Below, one piece after another: positions 48,355-61,582 of a stretch of DNA of 64,000 nt. Both the position numbers and the translations under genes were made by a program. Within the stretch, counting starts at the first letter, position 1, and each line of letters starts with the position of its first letter. Source of the DNA: Rhineura floridana (taxonomy: Eukaryota; Chordata; Lepidosauria; Squamata; Rhineuridae); the NCBI RefSeq assembly GCF_030035675.1, contig NC_084482.1, positions 226,343,943 to 226,407,942 of the forward strand. Direction: 5' to 3'. Below the pieces are notes generated by a model. That model made no database searches, was not told the origin of the DNA, and worked only from the letters and a program-made list of their open reading frames with translations.

Positions 48355-49190
48355 CTGTTTGTGGGAAGAAAAAGAAAATGGTTTTTGGATTTCAAGGCAG
48401 AAACAAAGGAGGCATCATTACAGATTGAGCCCAATTAACTGCTTCCTTGATTTTAGAATATTCAAACTTCTCCCTCTTTCTCTCTATATGCCCAGCTGAA
48501 ACTAAGGCTATCTTCTGAATAGTCTACAATCTAAGCATATCAATTCATTTCTGGTCTGTATCACTCCTGATGTCAGTAGGCACAGACATCACCCCCCATG
48601 TGATAAATTCAAACAAGAATCTAGGATTAGGAGGTGACGAGGGGATTGAAAAGCAGCAAGGCTGGGGAAGAGACCAAACTGGGAACTGCTCACTGCTCTG
48701 CAATTCCTATGAATTTCCTTGCAGTCAAAAGAGATGATTAACAAAGTCCAAACATGAGTTCTTCTAGCTTAGAGGTGTCTACACTGGCTGGCACTGGCTC
48801 TGCAGAGTTTCAGATGTCTGCCCAACCCAGGCCTAACTGGAGACCGAGCTATGGCGTGCCCCAAAGGCGCAAACACTGAGCCCAATTAGCTGCTTCTCAA
48901 GCTACTTTCCAAATATGTTACTGTCTACGGTTTTGTTATGTGAACGACATGAATTCCTTTCTGGTCAATATCCCACTTCCTGTCACTAGGCACAGAAGTC
49001 TCTGGGTTTTCCCTTCTCTGATACAACTATGGTGGTGTATCCAAAAGGATGATGCATGAAGATCTGGGGGGTGGGGTTAGGGGATAGGAATAGAAGCACA
49101 ACCAGGCTGGAGAGGAAACCAAACTGGGAAGAGCTCCCTGCGCTGTGGCTCCTATGAATTGGCCTGCTGTCAAAGGAGATCGTCAGATAC
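48355..49190. repeat. ZNF-B intron with tandem duplication of about 450 bp
   Basis: Unit A starts at 48427 (GAGCCCAATTAACTGCTTCC) and unit B at 48878 (GAGCCCAATTAGCTGCTTCT). Both continue through CATTTCTGGTC/CCTTTCTGGTC, GTCA-TAGGCACAGA, GAGACCAAACTGGGAA-like and TCCTATGAATT. Each unit ends in a minus-strand tRNA SINE, at about 48765-48845 and 49190-49366. The start of the ZNF-A intron is also related. Confidence 0.6.
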
Positions 49191-49366
49191 TATCATAGGA
49201 AGTTGCTTTGTACGGATTCAGACTCTTGGTCCATCTAGCTGACTGCTGTCTATGCTGGCTGGCAATAGATCTCTAGGGTTTGTGGTGGTGGCCCTTCCCC
49301 GCCCTACCTGGAGTTATCAGGGATTGAAACCACATGCTCCACCACTTGAGCTACAGCCTGTCCCCA
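49190..49366 (-). mobile_element. tRNA-derived SINE in the ZNF-B intron
   Basis: ATAGGAAGTTGCTTTG at the tail, CCATCTAGCTGACTGCTGTC and CCCTACCTGGAGTTATCAGG in the body, and the minus-strand head GTAGCTCAAGTGGTGGAGCA. Confidence 0.8.
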
Positions 49367-50044
49367 AAGGCAGGAATAGCCCCAGATCAAATCTTTATAA
49401 TGTAGCTGTGAAGTGTACAACATTAATACACAAGAGGGGTGTGTGTCACTGGCAAGCTTTGAATTTAGCCTAATCAGCACAGATATTGCATTATAGTTTT
49501 GTTCCCATTCTAAGCTTTCCCAAGATATTTTTAAAACTGGTACCGCACAATCTCTTCCCTTCATCAGAGCCCCAGGCAACTGGATCTTCTCCTTCCAGCA
49601 AAGAGATGAGAGCTGGTTTAGGAATTTATTTCGAAGAAACAAACAGGATAGTTAACTCTATTGGGTACAAAAAAATCCAGGCATTCTTAACTCACGCATT
49701 GCTATGGTCCCCTACCAATGGCAGGGAAAGGAAGAGCTGATTGATGGGACAGAGGCATCTAGACCCAGCAAAATCCACCCGGTCCATGTGAACAGGCATT
49801 CGCTGTACATTAACCTCAGCTCAATGGCACTGAAGAAACGATTTTAATCTGGAGCAGAGCACATGGAAGGGAAACCTCAACCTAGAGGCCAACTCTCTTT
49901 TTAAGAAGAGCCGTGCTGAGTAAGACCAAAGGTCTATCTCAGGGGTGAGGCACCTTTTTCAGGCAGAGAGCAACCCTCCCATCTGGACTCTCTTCTAGGG
50001 GTCACATGACAATGCTCAGCAGGGCCAGAATCAAAAGTGGGTAG
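49367..50044. other. Intronic sequence with a hAT-like fragment
   Basis: Mostly unassigned. From 49938, CAGGGGTGAGGCACCTTTTTCAGGC and following sequence resemble the end of a Charlie-like hAT element. Confidence 0.45.
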
Positions 50045-51745
50045 GACAGAGAACGTACGTTGCGGAGAGCATCCATTCTACACCAGGGCTTGCCAGCCCA
50101 CAGGGGTTTCGTGAGTTCCAAATGGAACCCCAGCCAGTAATCTGACTGCTGCATGTTTGCATCCGCTGATGTTTTTGAACCATTCTCAAGGACAGCTCCA
50201 CATAATGCAGTAGTTCAGAGTGTGGAGCACAGTGGCCAAGTCTTCTCTGTCCAAGAGGGACCACAGCTGCTGAACATACCAGCTGTAGCGGAAAATAGGC
50301 ACTCATAAGAACATAAGAAGAGCCTGCTGGATCAGGCCAGTGGCCCATCTAGTCCAGCATCCTGTTCTCACAGTGGCCAACCAGGTGCCTGGGGGAAGCC
50401 CGCAAGCAGGACCCGAGTGCAAGAACACTCTCCCCTCCTGAGGCTTCCGGCAACTGGTTTTCAGAAGCATGCTGCCTCTGACTAGGGTGGCACAGCACAG
50501 CCATCATGGCTAGTAGCCATTGATAGCCCTGTCCTCCATGAATTTGTCTAATCTTCTTTTAAAGCCGTCCAAGCTGGTGGCCATTACTGCATCTTGTGGG
50601 AGCAAATTCCATAGTTTAACTATGCGCTGAGTAAAGAAGTACTTCCTTTTGTCTGTCCTGAATCTTCCAACATTCAGCTTCTTTGAATGTCCACGAGTTC
50701 TAGTATTATGAGAGAGGGAGAAGAACTTTTCTCTATCCACTTTCTCAATGCCATGCATAATTTTATACACTTCTATCATGTCTCCTCTGACCCGCCTTTT
50801 CTCTAAACTAAAAAGCCCCAAATGCTGCAACCTTTCCTCGTAAGGGAGTCGCTCCATCCCCTTGATCATTCTGGTTGCCCTCTTCTGAACCTTTTCCAAC
50901 TCTATAATATCCTTTTTGAGATGAGGCGATCAGAACTGTACACAGTATTCCAAATGCGGCCGCACCATAGATTTATACAACGGCATGATGATATCGGCTG
51001 TTTTATTTTCAATACCTTTCCTAATTATCGCTAGCATGGAATTTGCCTTTTTCACAGCTGCCGCACACTGGGTCGACATTTTCATCGTGCTGTCCACTAC
51101 AACCCCGAGGTCTCTCTCCTGGTCGGTCACCGCCAGTTCAGACCCCATGAGTGTATATGTGAAATTCAGATTTTTTGCTCCAATATGCATAATTTTACAC
51201 TTGTTTATATTGAATTGCATTTGCCATTTTTCCGCCCATTCACTCAGTTTGGAGAGGTCTTTTTGGAGCTCTTCGCAATCCCTTTTTGTTTTAACAACCG
51301 TGAACAATTTAGTGTCGTCAGCAAACTTGGCCATTTCACTGCTCACTCCTAATTCTAGGTCATTAATGAACAAGTTGAAAAGTACAGGTCCCAATACCGA
51401 TCCTTGAGGGACTCCACTTTCTACAGCCCTCCATTGGGAGAACTGTCCGTTTATTCCTACTCTCTGCTTTCTGCTTCTTAACCAATTTCTTATCCACAAG
51501 AGGACCTCTCCTCTTATTCCATGACTGCTAAGCTTCCTCAGAAGCCTTTGGTGAGGTACCTTGTCAAACGCTTTTTGAAAGTCTAAGTACACTATGTCCA
51601 CTGGATCACCTCTATCTATATGCTTGTTGACACTCTCAAAGAATTCTAATAGGTTACTGCCACTCCTGGGCACCGAGGCTACCTGAACCTTGAGCAACAG
51701 TGTTAGATCCAGTCCATCACCACCACCGCCCTCTGGCACTGGCTA
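50045..51745 (-). mobile_element. L2-type LINE fragment split by CR1
   Basis: The two parts are about 50045-50300 and 51662-51745. Minus-strand sequence around 50220-50290 corresponds to the L2 L-x-R-QLW-SLLDREDLATV-like region and the 51662-51745 part to LKVQVASVPRS. The CR1 sits between them with short GCACTC/CCACTC repeats at its borders. Confidence 0.65.
50301..51661 (-). mobile_element. CR1 LINE, 5'-truncated, young
   Basis: The minus strand reads SNLLEFFESVNKHIDRGDPV, DFQKAFDKVPHQRLLRKLSS, GVPQGSVLGPVLFNLFINDL, KFADDTKLF, DQERDLGVVVDSTMKMSTQC and then, after one frame change near 50900, the C-terminus DKRKYFFTQRIVKLWNLLPQ to FMEDRAINGY and the 3' UTR. It is almost identical to the copy at 22556-24240. 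It lies within the first part of ZNF-B's long intron. Confidence 0.9.
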
Positions 51746-52085
51746 TGCAAACAATGAATTACAAGGATCCAAACTGCCCCCGATGAATGGGTTGTAAGCT
51801 TAAAATCTATGAACAAGCAGAGAATCCTCCTCAATGCAAATGCAGAACAATGTGTGGAAGACAACAATGTCCTTGAAGAATTTCCAGTCACGACGAGGGT
51901 CTGAACAAGGTGGTTTGTAACAGATACTATTGGAGGTTGCCGATTCATAGGGTTGTCATAAGTCATACTCGATGTGAAGGCACGTAACACACACACACAC
52001 ACTAGGGATGTTGTGAGCACCTCTACTGCAAAGCCTGTGATCGGGACGCAGGTGAGCACAGCTCTTCTCATAGCCTGATACAAGC
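51746..52085 (+). mobile_element. BovB 3' end (51890-52007) with (AC)n, plus spacer
   Basis: GGTCTGAACAAGGTGGTTTG, TTGGAGGTTGCCGATTCATA and GGGTTGTCATAAGTCATACT correspond to the BovB QDLNRVVHDR...HRVAISR region and tail. The usual (AAC)n tail is replaced by an AC microsatellite at about 51990-52007. Sequence at 51746-51889 is unassigned. Confidence 0.65.
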
Positions 52086-52680
52086 ATGAGAACATCAGCA
52101 GAGTTGGATGGATCAGGCCAATGGCCCATCTAGCCCAGCATCGTGTTCTCACCATGGCCAAACTGATGCTCCAATGGGAAGCCTGCAAGCACGACCTGAG
52201 CACAGGAGCACTCTCCCCTCCTGCAGCTTCCAGCAACTGGTTTTCAGAAGCATCTGAGACAGAACACAGCCATCATGGTTACTACCCATTCATAGCCATC
52301 TCCATGAATTTGTCTAATCCTCTTTCAAAGCCATCCAAGTTGCTGCCTATCACTGCTTCAGGGGAGTGAATTCCATAGTTTAACTGTGTGAGGAAGTACT
52401 TCCTTTTCTCTGTCCTGAATCGCCTGAGATTCAGCTTCACTGGAAGGTGGTGGCCATCACTTCCTTGTGGGAACAAATTCCATGTTTTTAACTATGCAAG
52501 AAGAAGTACTTTCTGTCCCGATTCTTCCAACATTCAACCTTCACTGGACGGCCCTGAGTTCTACTGTTACGAGAGAGGGAGAAAAACTTTCCTGTCTCCG
52601 CAACTTGCATGATTTTATACACTTCTATCATGTCCCCTTTTACTCACCTTTTCTCTCAACTAAAAAGCCCCAAATGCCAG
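52086..52680 (-). mobile_element. CR1 3' end with internal duplication
   Basis: A minus-strand CR1 terminus. The motif for the ATG...LDGF and VKLWN region appears twice (about 52290-52440 and 52445-52560), so part of the C-terminus and its FRTEKRKYF segment is duplicated. It is older than the copy at 50301-51661. Confidence 0.75.
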
Positions 52681-52745
52681 AGGTTGAACCAGGATCTTCT
52701 GCATGCAATGTAGACGCTTTCCCACTGGACTGTGGTCCCTCCCCA
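52675..52745 (-). mobile_element. tRNA-SINE head fragment
   Basis: AGAGGTTGAACCAGGATCTT and CTGCATGCAATGTAGACGC correspond to the SINE head in reverse, abutting the CR1 fragment. Confidence 0.6.
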
Positions 52746-52825
52746 AATGTCTAACCCAGGCACACGTTTCCACCGCAGCATCCTTGCACTGCATAGACAA
52801 ATGGCACAAACAGCAACATCTGTCA

Positions 52826-54620
<1,795 letters not shown>

Positions 54621-54866
54621 CTACGGCCATGCTACCCTGAACATGCCCGATTGGACGCTAAGCAGGGTCACGCTAAGCAGGGTCAGGCCCAGTTAGTACT
54701 TGGATGGGAGACCGCCTGGGAATACCGGGTGCCGTAGACTTAGAGGAAGGCAATGGTAAACCACCTCTGAATACCTCTTACCATGAAAACCTATGAATAT
54801 ATCCCAAAAGATGCATAGGGTGGCCATAAGTCATAATTGACTTGAAGGCATATAACAACAGCAATG
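54621..54866 (+). mobile_element. 5S-rRNA-derived SINE with BovB/Sauria tail
   Basis: 5S-like head: CTACGGCCATGCTACCCTGA, ACTTGGATGGGAGACCGCCT and GGGAATACCGGGTGCCG. Within it the ACGCTAAGCAGGGTCA phrase is duplicated near 54651-54685 and the usual CTC-GATC segment is lost. The body and tail match the copy at 41866 (TACCATGAAAACC, GGCATATAACAACA). Target-site duplication: ACATGCATTGA (54610-54620) and ACATGCATCGA (54867-54877), one mismatch. Confidence 0.92.
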
Positions 54867-54877
54867 ACATGCATCGA

Positions 54878-55378
54878 AAACCACAGGAGCCTGATTCCCG
54901 GAATTTCACTCTGGATCGGTGACTGTGTCCTCATGTAGTCAGGACAGCTGGGAACATGCAGTGTCAGCTAAGCCAAAGGCTGGTGGAGTTTAGGTGCGCC
55001 AATGCAGGATTCAGCAATGGTTAAGCTAGAGTTAAATTTAATCTTGCATACTGATCTTCTGAGGAGAGTTCAGTTTAAAAGTTATTTATTCATATTCTGT
55101 TTTGTATATAACCTTCCTTATTTTTCCCTTCCCCAAGATTCATCCATGTATAACATGCCATTTATTTTTATTTTATATTATTATTATTATTATTTGTCCT
55201 CTTCTCTTTCAAAACTTGAAATGCATTCACTGGTCTTCCGCTCATACACCCCTCCAAACAGATTTTAGCTTCTCAGGTCTGTTCGGTCATCACCCTCTTG
55301 CCCATTGGGGCACATTAAGAACCTCCTTTTTAAGAGGCACCCAGGCTGCCCCCCATCTCCCCACTCTCCTTCGCTCAC
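54878..55378. other. Intronic sequence with a (TTA)n microsatellite
   Basis: A TTA repeat lies at about 55173-55193. Otherwise it is unassigned. It immediately follows the donor of the ZNF-B first coding exon on the minus strand. Confidence 0.4.
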
Positions 55379-55453
55379 CCGAGATGGCACTCCGGCAGCT
55401 CTTTCAACTGCATCCCAAGGAGGAGACGATCCAGATGGCGCTTCTGAGGCCAT
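55379..55453 (-). CDS. ZNF-B putative first coding exon
   Basis: Minus strand: ATG at 55451-55453 with G at -3 and +4 starts 25 codons, MASEAPSGSSPPWDAVERAA then GVPSR, ending CGG|GTGAGCG. The donor falls in phase 0 and the KRAB-A exon opens in phase 0, so the two join in frame. It has no known domain; short acidic or serine-rich leaders before KRAB are common. Upstream is a GC-rich promoter-like block. An alternative is that this is a chance frame and the true first exon lies elsewhere, but position, Kozak context and phase all support it. Confidence 0.6.
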
Positions 55454-57046
55454 TGCACCGCCTGTGTGGCGTCAACTCGGCCACCTCTGGGACTCTCACA
55501 GCCACGATGCGCTTTCAAGTGGGGAGCTGCTCTCAAGCGAGACCATTCCAGTGCCTGGAGGGGAGAGACAGGATGGGAGGAATTTCATACTTAATACAGA
55601 CCTGGCTTTCAGGAGTCATTGTAATATTATAGCCTGCATCAATCTTTTGGGTAACTGCTATGAATAACAAAATGTGATGTGCCTCTCTTTCTCTTACACG
55701 TGCACACACACTTGCACAGATGTGCACATGCAGGTCCAGAATTTGGGGCGGCAGGCACAGTTCTCCACCCTTCGCCCTCACAACAGTCCAGTGAGGTAGG
55801 CGGGGCTGAGAAATAGGTCACCCAGGGAGCTGCGAATGGGGTCTGATTCGGGGGGGGGTCTCCCTGGTGCAACCCCAGCAGCCCTCCCCGGGTTCAAGCA
55901 GGGGGCCTTTTCCCACCCCTCCCCGGAGATGCCGCCATTGGGGGGGATTGAACCCTGGGCCTTCTGCATGCCCGGACAATGCTCGGCCCAGCAGCTCCCT
56001 CTCCACCTGCCCCACCGCAGCGAGCCCCCCTTTCCCCTCATATCTCCCCCGGGCCTTGCAATGGGGGCCCTGCAGCAACAGTTGGGCCACGCTTTGCAGA
56101 TGGATGCATGCATCAGCCCCCCCAGAGGAAACGGTGGGGGGCTCTCCCTCCCCCCTCCCCAAAAGCAGCCCCTCCTTTTCTCCCCCCCCCAATCTGTTGC
56201 ACCTCTTTGTCCCCTGCGCGGCTCCAGACTCCTCCTCCACCTCCCCCAGGCCCATCCCTCTCTTCCGGGGACCCCCCTCCTTCCCAAAATGCTCTCGCAG
56301 ACTTCCTGCCTCTCTAGGAGCTCCTTGCCCGAGTCGGAGGACTAAAGGGGGCTCCCCCCTCCTTCCCCCCCCCCCCCCCGCAAGCCAAAGATTTCCCTTT
56401 GCAGGTCCGGCTTGGGCTTGCTCGCTCGGAAAGTGCCTCCCTCCCTCTAGCAAGGCGGCCCCCCTTTCCTCCTCCTCCTCCTTGCTGTGGGGCTGCAGCC
56501 GCTCCGGGGAACCCCACTGCTCCCCCCCCCATATTTCCAGCTCGTTCCCTTCTGGGGTCCCTTTTCACTCTTTGCCTGGAATTTGCAAGGCAAACCTTGC
56601 CTGGGCCGTCTCTGCCTTTGCCCTCAATGACTCCCCACTCAGAGGGTTGGTGCCTCCCAGGCTCAGCTGCAAGGGGACCCCCTGCCCCCCCCCATTGATA
56701 GGAGGAGGCCTTAGCTGCAAAGCCCCCGCCTGTGACCTCCCAGCTGTGTCTGCTGTTGCCTTGGGTCTCTGGCCTGGGTCTCATTCGCAAGACTGGGCTG
56801 AAAGGCCAGGTGCCCACCTGGATGGCTCCCCTGATCCCTTCTAAGGTGCTCACCAGAGATCTGATGAGATCCATCTGGAAGTGGGACCCCAGTGGTCGTC
56901 CCCCATCTCTTGCCTGGCCTGGGACCCCTAATTCTGAGGGCTGAAGCAAGAAAGATTCAGTTGCTCGCCCAGTGGGCTTCGGCCCTTGGAACGGGGAGAG
57001 GGCATCACTCCGCCTTCACTGCCCGCAGAGCAGCATGCCTTGGGCC
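55454..57046. promoter_or_regulatory. GC-rich promoter-like block upstream of ZNF-B
   Basis: The core is about 55750-56950, extremely C-rich on the plus strand with CpGs and a poly-C run of about 14 near 56365-56380. A SINE-head remnant lies at about 55935-55985. It is directly 5' of the ZNF-B first coding exon on the minus strand, consistent with a CpG-island promoter and 5' UTR. Long frames on both strands reflect composition and are not called. No core promoter motif is assigned. Confidence 0.45.
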
Positions 57047-57222
57047 TGGGCTTGCCAGGTTCAGGGCCTGAGACTGATCGTGTATCTTTAGGAGAAGAGG
57101 AAGTCAGCCAAGTGCAGGTGTTCTTGCAACTCTCTAATGGGAAAAACCACACGGTGGGATTCTCTCTTCCCCCTGCACAACTTTTAAAGATACAGAAGAT
57201 CTCTTGGAGGCCGGTCTTTGGG
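57047..57222. mobile_element. MuDR-like MITE, half copy
   Basis: GGCTTGCCAGGTTCAGGGCC, TATCTTTAGGAGAAG, GTCAGCCAAGTGCAGGTGTT and the central TCTCTTGGAGGCCGG match the left half of the element at 1623-1891. The right arm is missing. Confidence 0.7.
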
Positions 57223-58093
57223 GGGAGGTGTCAGCAGTATACTATTTCTCTGTAACATCTGGATCGTGAGAAGCAGTGCAAGCCCTGGACCGCTGCCTGG
57301 ACTTGGTGGTGGGCTGGATGAGGGCCAATAAATTGAGTCTGAATCCTAGCAAGATGGAGGTGCTGTGGGCTGGTGGTTCCCGAGTTCAGATTTGGATGGA
57401 GTCGTACTCCCTCTGAAGAATAGATCCATAGTCTGGGGGTGCTCCTGGATCCATCTTTGTCGCTAGAGGCCCAGGTGACCTCAGTGGCTAGGAGTGCCTT
57501 TTACCAGCTTCGGCTGGTAAGACAGCTGCGGCAATTTCTGGATAGGGATAACCTGACCACTGTCGTCCATGCACTGGTGACCTCCAGGCTGGATTACTGT
57601 AATGCGCTCTATGTGGGGCTACCCTTGAGGTTGGACTGGAAGGTGCAGCTGGTGCAAAATGCGGCAGCGAGACTGCTCACTGGAGCAGGGCATCGCCAAC
57701 ATGTCACCCCGCTGCTGAAAGGATTGCACTGGCTACCTATTAGCTACAGGGCTAAGTTCAAGATTCCAGTGTAGGGTGGCCCTATACTGTACAGCTCAGG
57801 ACCAGGATACCTGAAAGATTATCTTACTCCTTATATACCCAGTCAATCACTGCGCTCTGCAGGGAAAAGCCTCCTGCAAATACCATCTTATCAGGAGGTC
57901 CACTCTGCACAACATAGGAAACGGACCTTTAGTGTGGTGGCCACTACCCTTTCAAATTCCCTCCTCTTAAATATTAGGCAGGCACCATCTCTGTTATCTT
58001 TTCAGCACCTACTGAAGATCTTTCTCTTTCAACAAGCCTTTTAAGTTGAGACCTTGTCCCAGTCTGTGTCTGTGTTGGAATTGCTTTTTTAAA

Positions 58094-58225
58094 TCATCAT
58101 AAGTTTATTACGGTCAAGGACCCACTATAAAACAAGAGATACAAAATACAGGATATATACAAAAGGAACAGAATGACAATAAAACAGAATACAAAATAAA
58201 ATTGCTTCGAAGCAAGAGCATTCAG
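58094..58225 (-). other. 3' UTR of the Vingi-like LINE
   Basis: About 130 bp after the ORF2 stop, A/T-rich, ending AATAAACTTATGATGATTT on the minus strand at the target-site duplication. Confidence 0.6.
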
Positions 58226-61200
58226 TTAAGAGGGCAAGGTTAGCTGTATTTGTTGGGAGGCCTGAATAAACTTAGCTACTTGGAGGGAAGTTTCCCTATC
58301 TGAACCAGCCAATAGGTAAGATACTATAGTTTCCGGGGGCTTGGAAGAATACCTTAGTAGCAAGAGGGAAAGATATTTGTCCCTTAGCGAAGAGTATAGG
58401 GGACAGTTTAAAACCATGTGGTGAAGGGTTTCGATGGACCCCATTCCACATGGGCAAAGACGTTGTACAACAGGGAGACCAGCGTACCTTCCTTTCAACA
58501 GTGCTGACTGCAGAGAATTGAATCTGGCCTTCGTAAAAGCTAGTCTAAATTTAGGTACTGTAAGGTAGTCCAAATAGGGAGCATAATTTTCAGGGACCAT
58601 TTTTAGTTTCAAAAAAAGAGGAGAACATACTTTAGTGGCTCCACTGATCGTAGACTGTAAGTCAGAATCTCTAAGCCGAGATCGAATTTGGGCTTTTGCC
58701 ATGGAAAATGGTTGGGATACTAAATATTCTGCGGAAAAACCTAACCGTAATAATTTCGCGGTAAATTTTTTACACCAATTAGATGTAAAATCATAATTCC
58801 AGAGGGCAGTTAAATATCCTGGCCGTGGGTTAAACGCTCGTGAGACCCAAAAGTTCACCGCCATCAACCATGCCTGGCATTCCAAAGATGTGAGACTGCA
58901 TTCTAGTCTGAGAGCTGCAGAGGTAACACATCTTGGGACGCCTAGCACCCTGCGTAAGAGAAGTGAAAGAACTGATTCCACCGAGGAATTAAATGAATGT
59001 ATCCAAATGGGGATCCCATATAAGAGCTGGGGGATGATTTTGACTTTGAAAACCTGGATGACAGCTGGCACGTACTGCCCACCCTTGGAAAAGAAGTGTA
59101 ACACGCCCTTGATCGTGTTACGGGCATTCATAATTGCCGCTCTTATATGGGTAGTCCAGTTCATCGAGTAGTGAAAGATAATCCTTAAGTATCTATAATA
59201 TGGGACCTGTTCTATTTGATGACTGTTAATTGACCAGACAGAGGTTGTTTTACGATTGGAAAATACCAAAATTTTGGTTTTGGAGAAGTTAATAATCAAT
59301 CGATTTTCACTGCAATAGAACATGAAAGCTCGTAGCATTCGTTTAAGCCCTACTTTTGAAAGGGAGAGAAGGGCCGCGTTGTCTGCGTACAAAAGCAGAG
59401 GGCATCTTATTTCTGCAATTTTTGGGGAGTGGAATTCCTGAGAGAGGCAAGATGCTCTCAGGTCATTTAGGTATAAATTAAATAACAGGGGAGCTAGTAT
59501 GCACCCCTGTCTCACCCCCTTGTTAGAAAAGATGGAGTCGGTCAAACCTCCCTCACGGCCACAACGGACACGAAGAGAGGTGTGCTGATATAGATTGTAA
59601 ATCAGGGAAAGCAGCCTTTTATCGATGTTAGTATTTGCTAGTTTAATCCATAGTTTGTCCCGTGGAATTGAGTCAAAAGCGGCTTTGAGATCAACAAAGG
59701 CCACATAAAGACCATTACCTCTTAGCTTGCTATATTTTTCCGCTAAATGGCTCAATACTAGGGAGTGATCCAGTACCAAACTGCCTTTCCTAAACCCGGC
59801 CTGCTCTTTTCCTAATATATCATGTTCCTCCATCCAGGCTTCTAGCTTTACTTTCAAATGTTCAGCATATAGTTTGCCGATTACTGATAATAGGCTAATT
59901 GGCCTGTAATTAGACGGGTCCTCTCTATCTCCCTTTTTGAATATTGGCACCACTATTGCTTCACTCCAAGCCTCCAGGAATTGACCCGTGTTATTAATTT
60001 TGGTATATAGATTGGCTAGGATGGGTGCCCACCAGTCTGGAAAATTTTTTAACATTTCTGGCGAGATATTATCAGGACCGGGTGCCTTGGCCGCCTTCAA
60101 TCCAGCTATCAGATCTTTTACTTCTCCTTGTGTAACAGGGGGCCAAGATGGAAGAGACATAAGATCAGGGGGAATAAAAGGGCTTTGATCTTTGTGACGA
60201 ACTTCCACAAACATATCAGTGAAGTACCGTTCCCAAATCTGGGGGAGGATATTACAAAGAGCTATAGATTCAGTACTGGAGGCATTGGAGATGATAGCCC
60301 AGAAGTTTTTAGAGTCTTTAGATCTCGATGCCTGAATTAAGGACTCCCATCCTTGCTGTACAAATAACCTTTTCTTAGTAGCCAGCAGGGATTTATATTT
60401 CCTTTTAATATCATAATATTCAGGCGGAAGCTGAATAAGATTTTGCTGGTGATACTGCATATATGCATTCCTCAGCTGTAATCTCAAGGCCAAACATTCC
60501 GAATCAAACCATTTCGCATTACAGCCAGAAATTTTTTTAACCACGTCCTATCTGGGGAAAAAAATGGTGTTTAAATTTGAAACTAAGGATGTATACTCAA
60601 CTAGGGCTAACTGGGAGTTATTAGCTTTTCTTAAATTTTCCCAGATGGCCCTGACCGATGGAGAGAAAAGGAAGTTTTCAAACTTGAGGGCCAACTGTGT
60701 CGTCCATCTGACTCTTCTGCCCGCAGAGAACTTGCAACTACGGGTAGCATTGTGGTAATTAATTAACCTGGAGTTTTTTGGGCAGAGGCATTCGATATTA
60801 AGCGGTAGGTGGTCGCTATTTTGTCTGTTTCCTACCTTAAAGGTAGAAATCAAATTAAGTAGTTGGGAAGAAATTATTACATAATCAATTACACTGCTTC
60901 CACGGGTGGAGATGTAAGTGTATTCCGCACTGTCATCTAGGTGTTCAAGTCCATTTAAAATAATCAGGTTATGATTGCCCACAAGACGTGAGAGACATAT
61001 TCCCCCGTAATTGATTTTGCTGTCCTTCGAAAGTCTGTTGAGATTCGGGATAAGGTGGTCACAATTTTCTCCCCTCCATAACCTTGACGAGAAAAGGGCA
61101 TTATTATTAGGTCCAATCCTCACATTAAAGTCCCCCATGATAATCAAATATGCTCTAGGATATTGCATCTCCAAATCTAACAAATAATTATCAAACTCAT

Positions 61201-61564
61201 CCCAGATCAAATCCATGTTGGTACGCATATGATTGGAAGGCATATAAACATTGATGCATAGGACAGATAAAACTTTAAATTTCAGGAGCACTGCCATAGC
61301 CATAGATTTCAAAGGTTGAAGATCTCTCACTTGGATGACCAAATCAGTGGAGAATAATATTGCCAGACCCCCTTCTGCTCTACCTCTCCTGGGGCCCGCA
61401 AATGTGGCTGGCAAGTGTCTAGAGGAGAAGCCATTCAAAATAGGTTTACAAGTTGCCCAGGACTCTTGGAGAAATATTACATCAAAGTTGTTAAAATAGG
61501 AGATCAGCTCTGGATCGCTTTGTTTGCTTTTCCAGCCAGCTATGTTCCAAGAAAGAAAATGCAG
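58226..61564 (-). pseudogene. Vingi-like ORF2 (endonuclease and reverse transcriptase)
   Basis: Read from CTG at 61562-61564: HFLSWNIAGWK and VIFLQESWA (endonuclease start), GGLAILFS, INVYMPSN, MGDFNVRIG, SVIDYVIIS and NSDHLPL. A single in-frame TAG at 60548-60550 separates this from the RT frame (58226-60544, 772 codons). RT landmarks are KAAKAPGPDNISPEMLK, FKKGDREDPSNYRPISLLSV, EQAGFRKGS, AFVDLKAAFDSIPR, GVRQGCILAPLLFNLYLNDL and LLLYADNAALLS. The YADD box reads YADN, so a catalytic aspartate is lost. The C-terminus carries RLCPCGMGSIETLHHMVLNC. About 1112 codons if the stop is counted through. There is no ATG ahead of the endonuclease; the CTG is probably a decayed ATG. Confidence 0.8.
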
Positions 61565-61582
61565 GGCAGCGGGAGGTACGTG

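Noticed and set aside
55867-56844. A 325-codon plus-strand frame, and 211-codon minus-strand frames at 55818-56453 and 56314-56949
   Set aside because: Proline/serine/leucine-rich or glycine/arginine-rich translations of C-rich DNA, mutually overlapping on both strands, with a SINE remnant inside.
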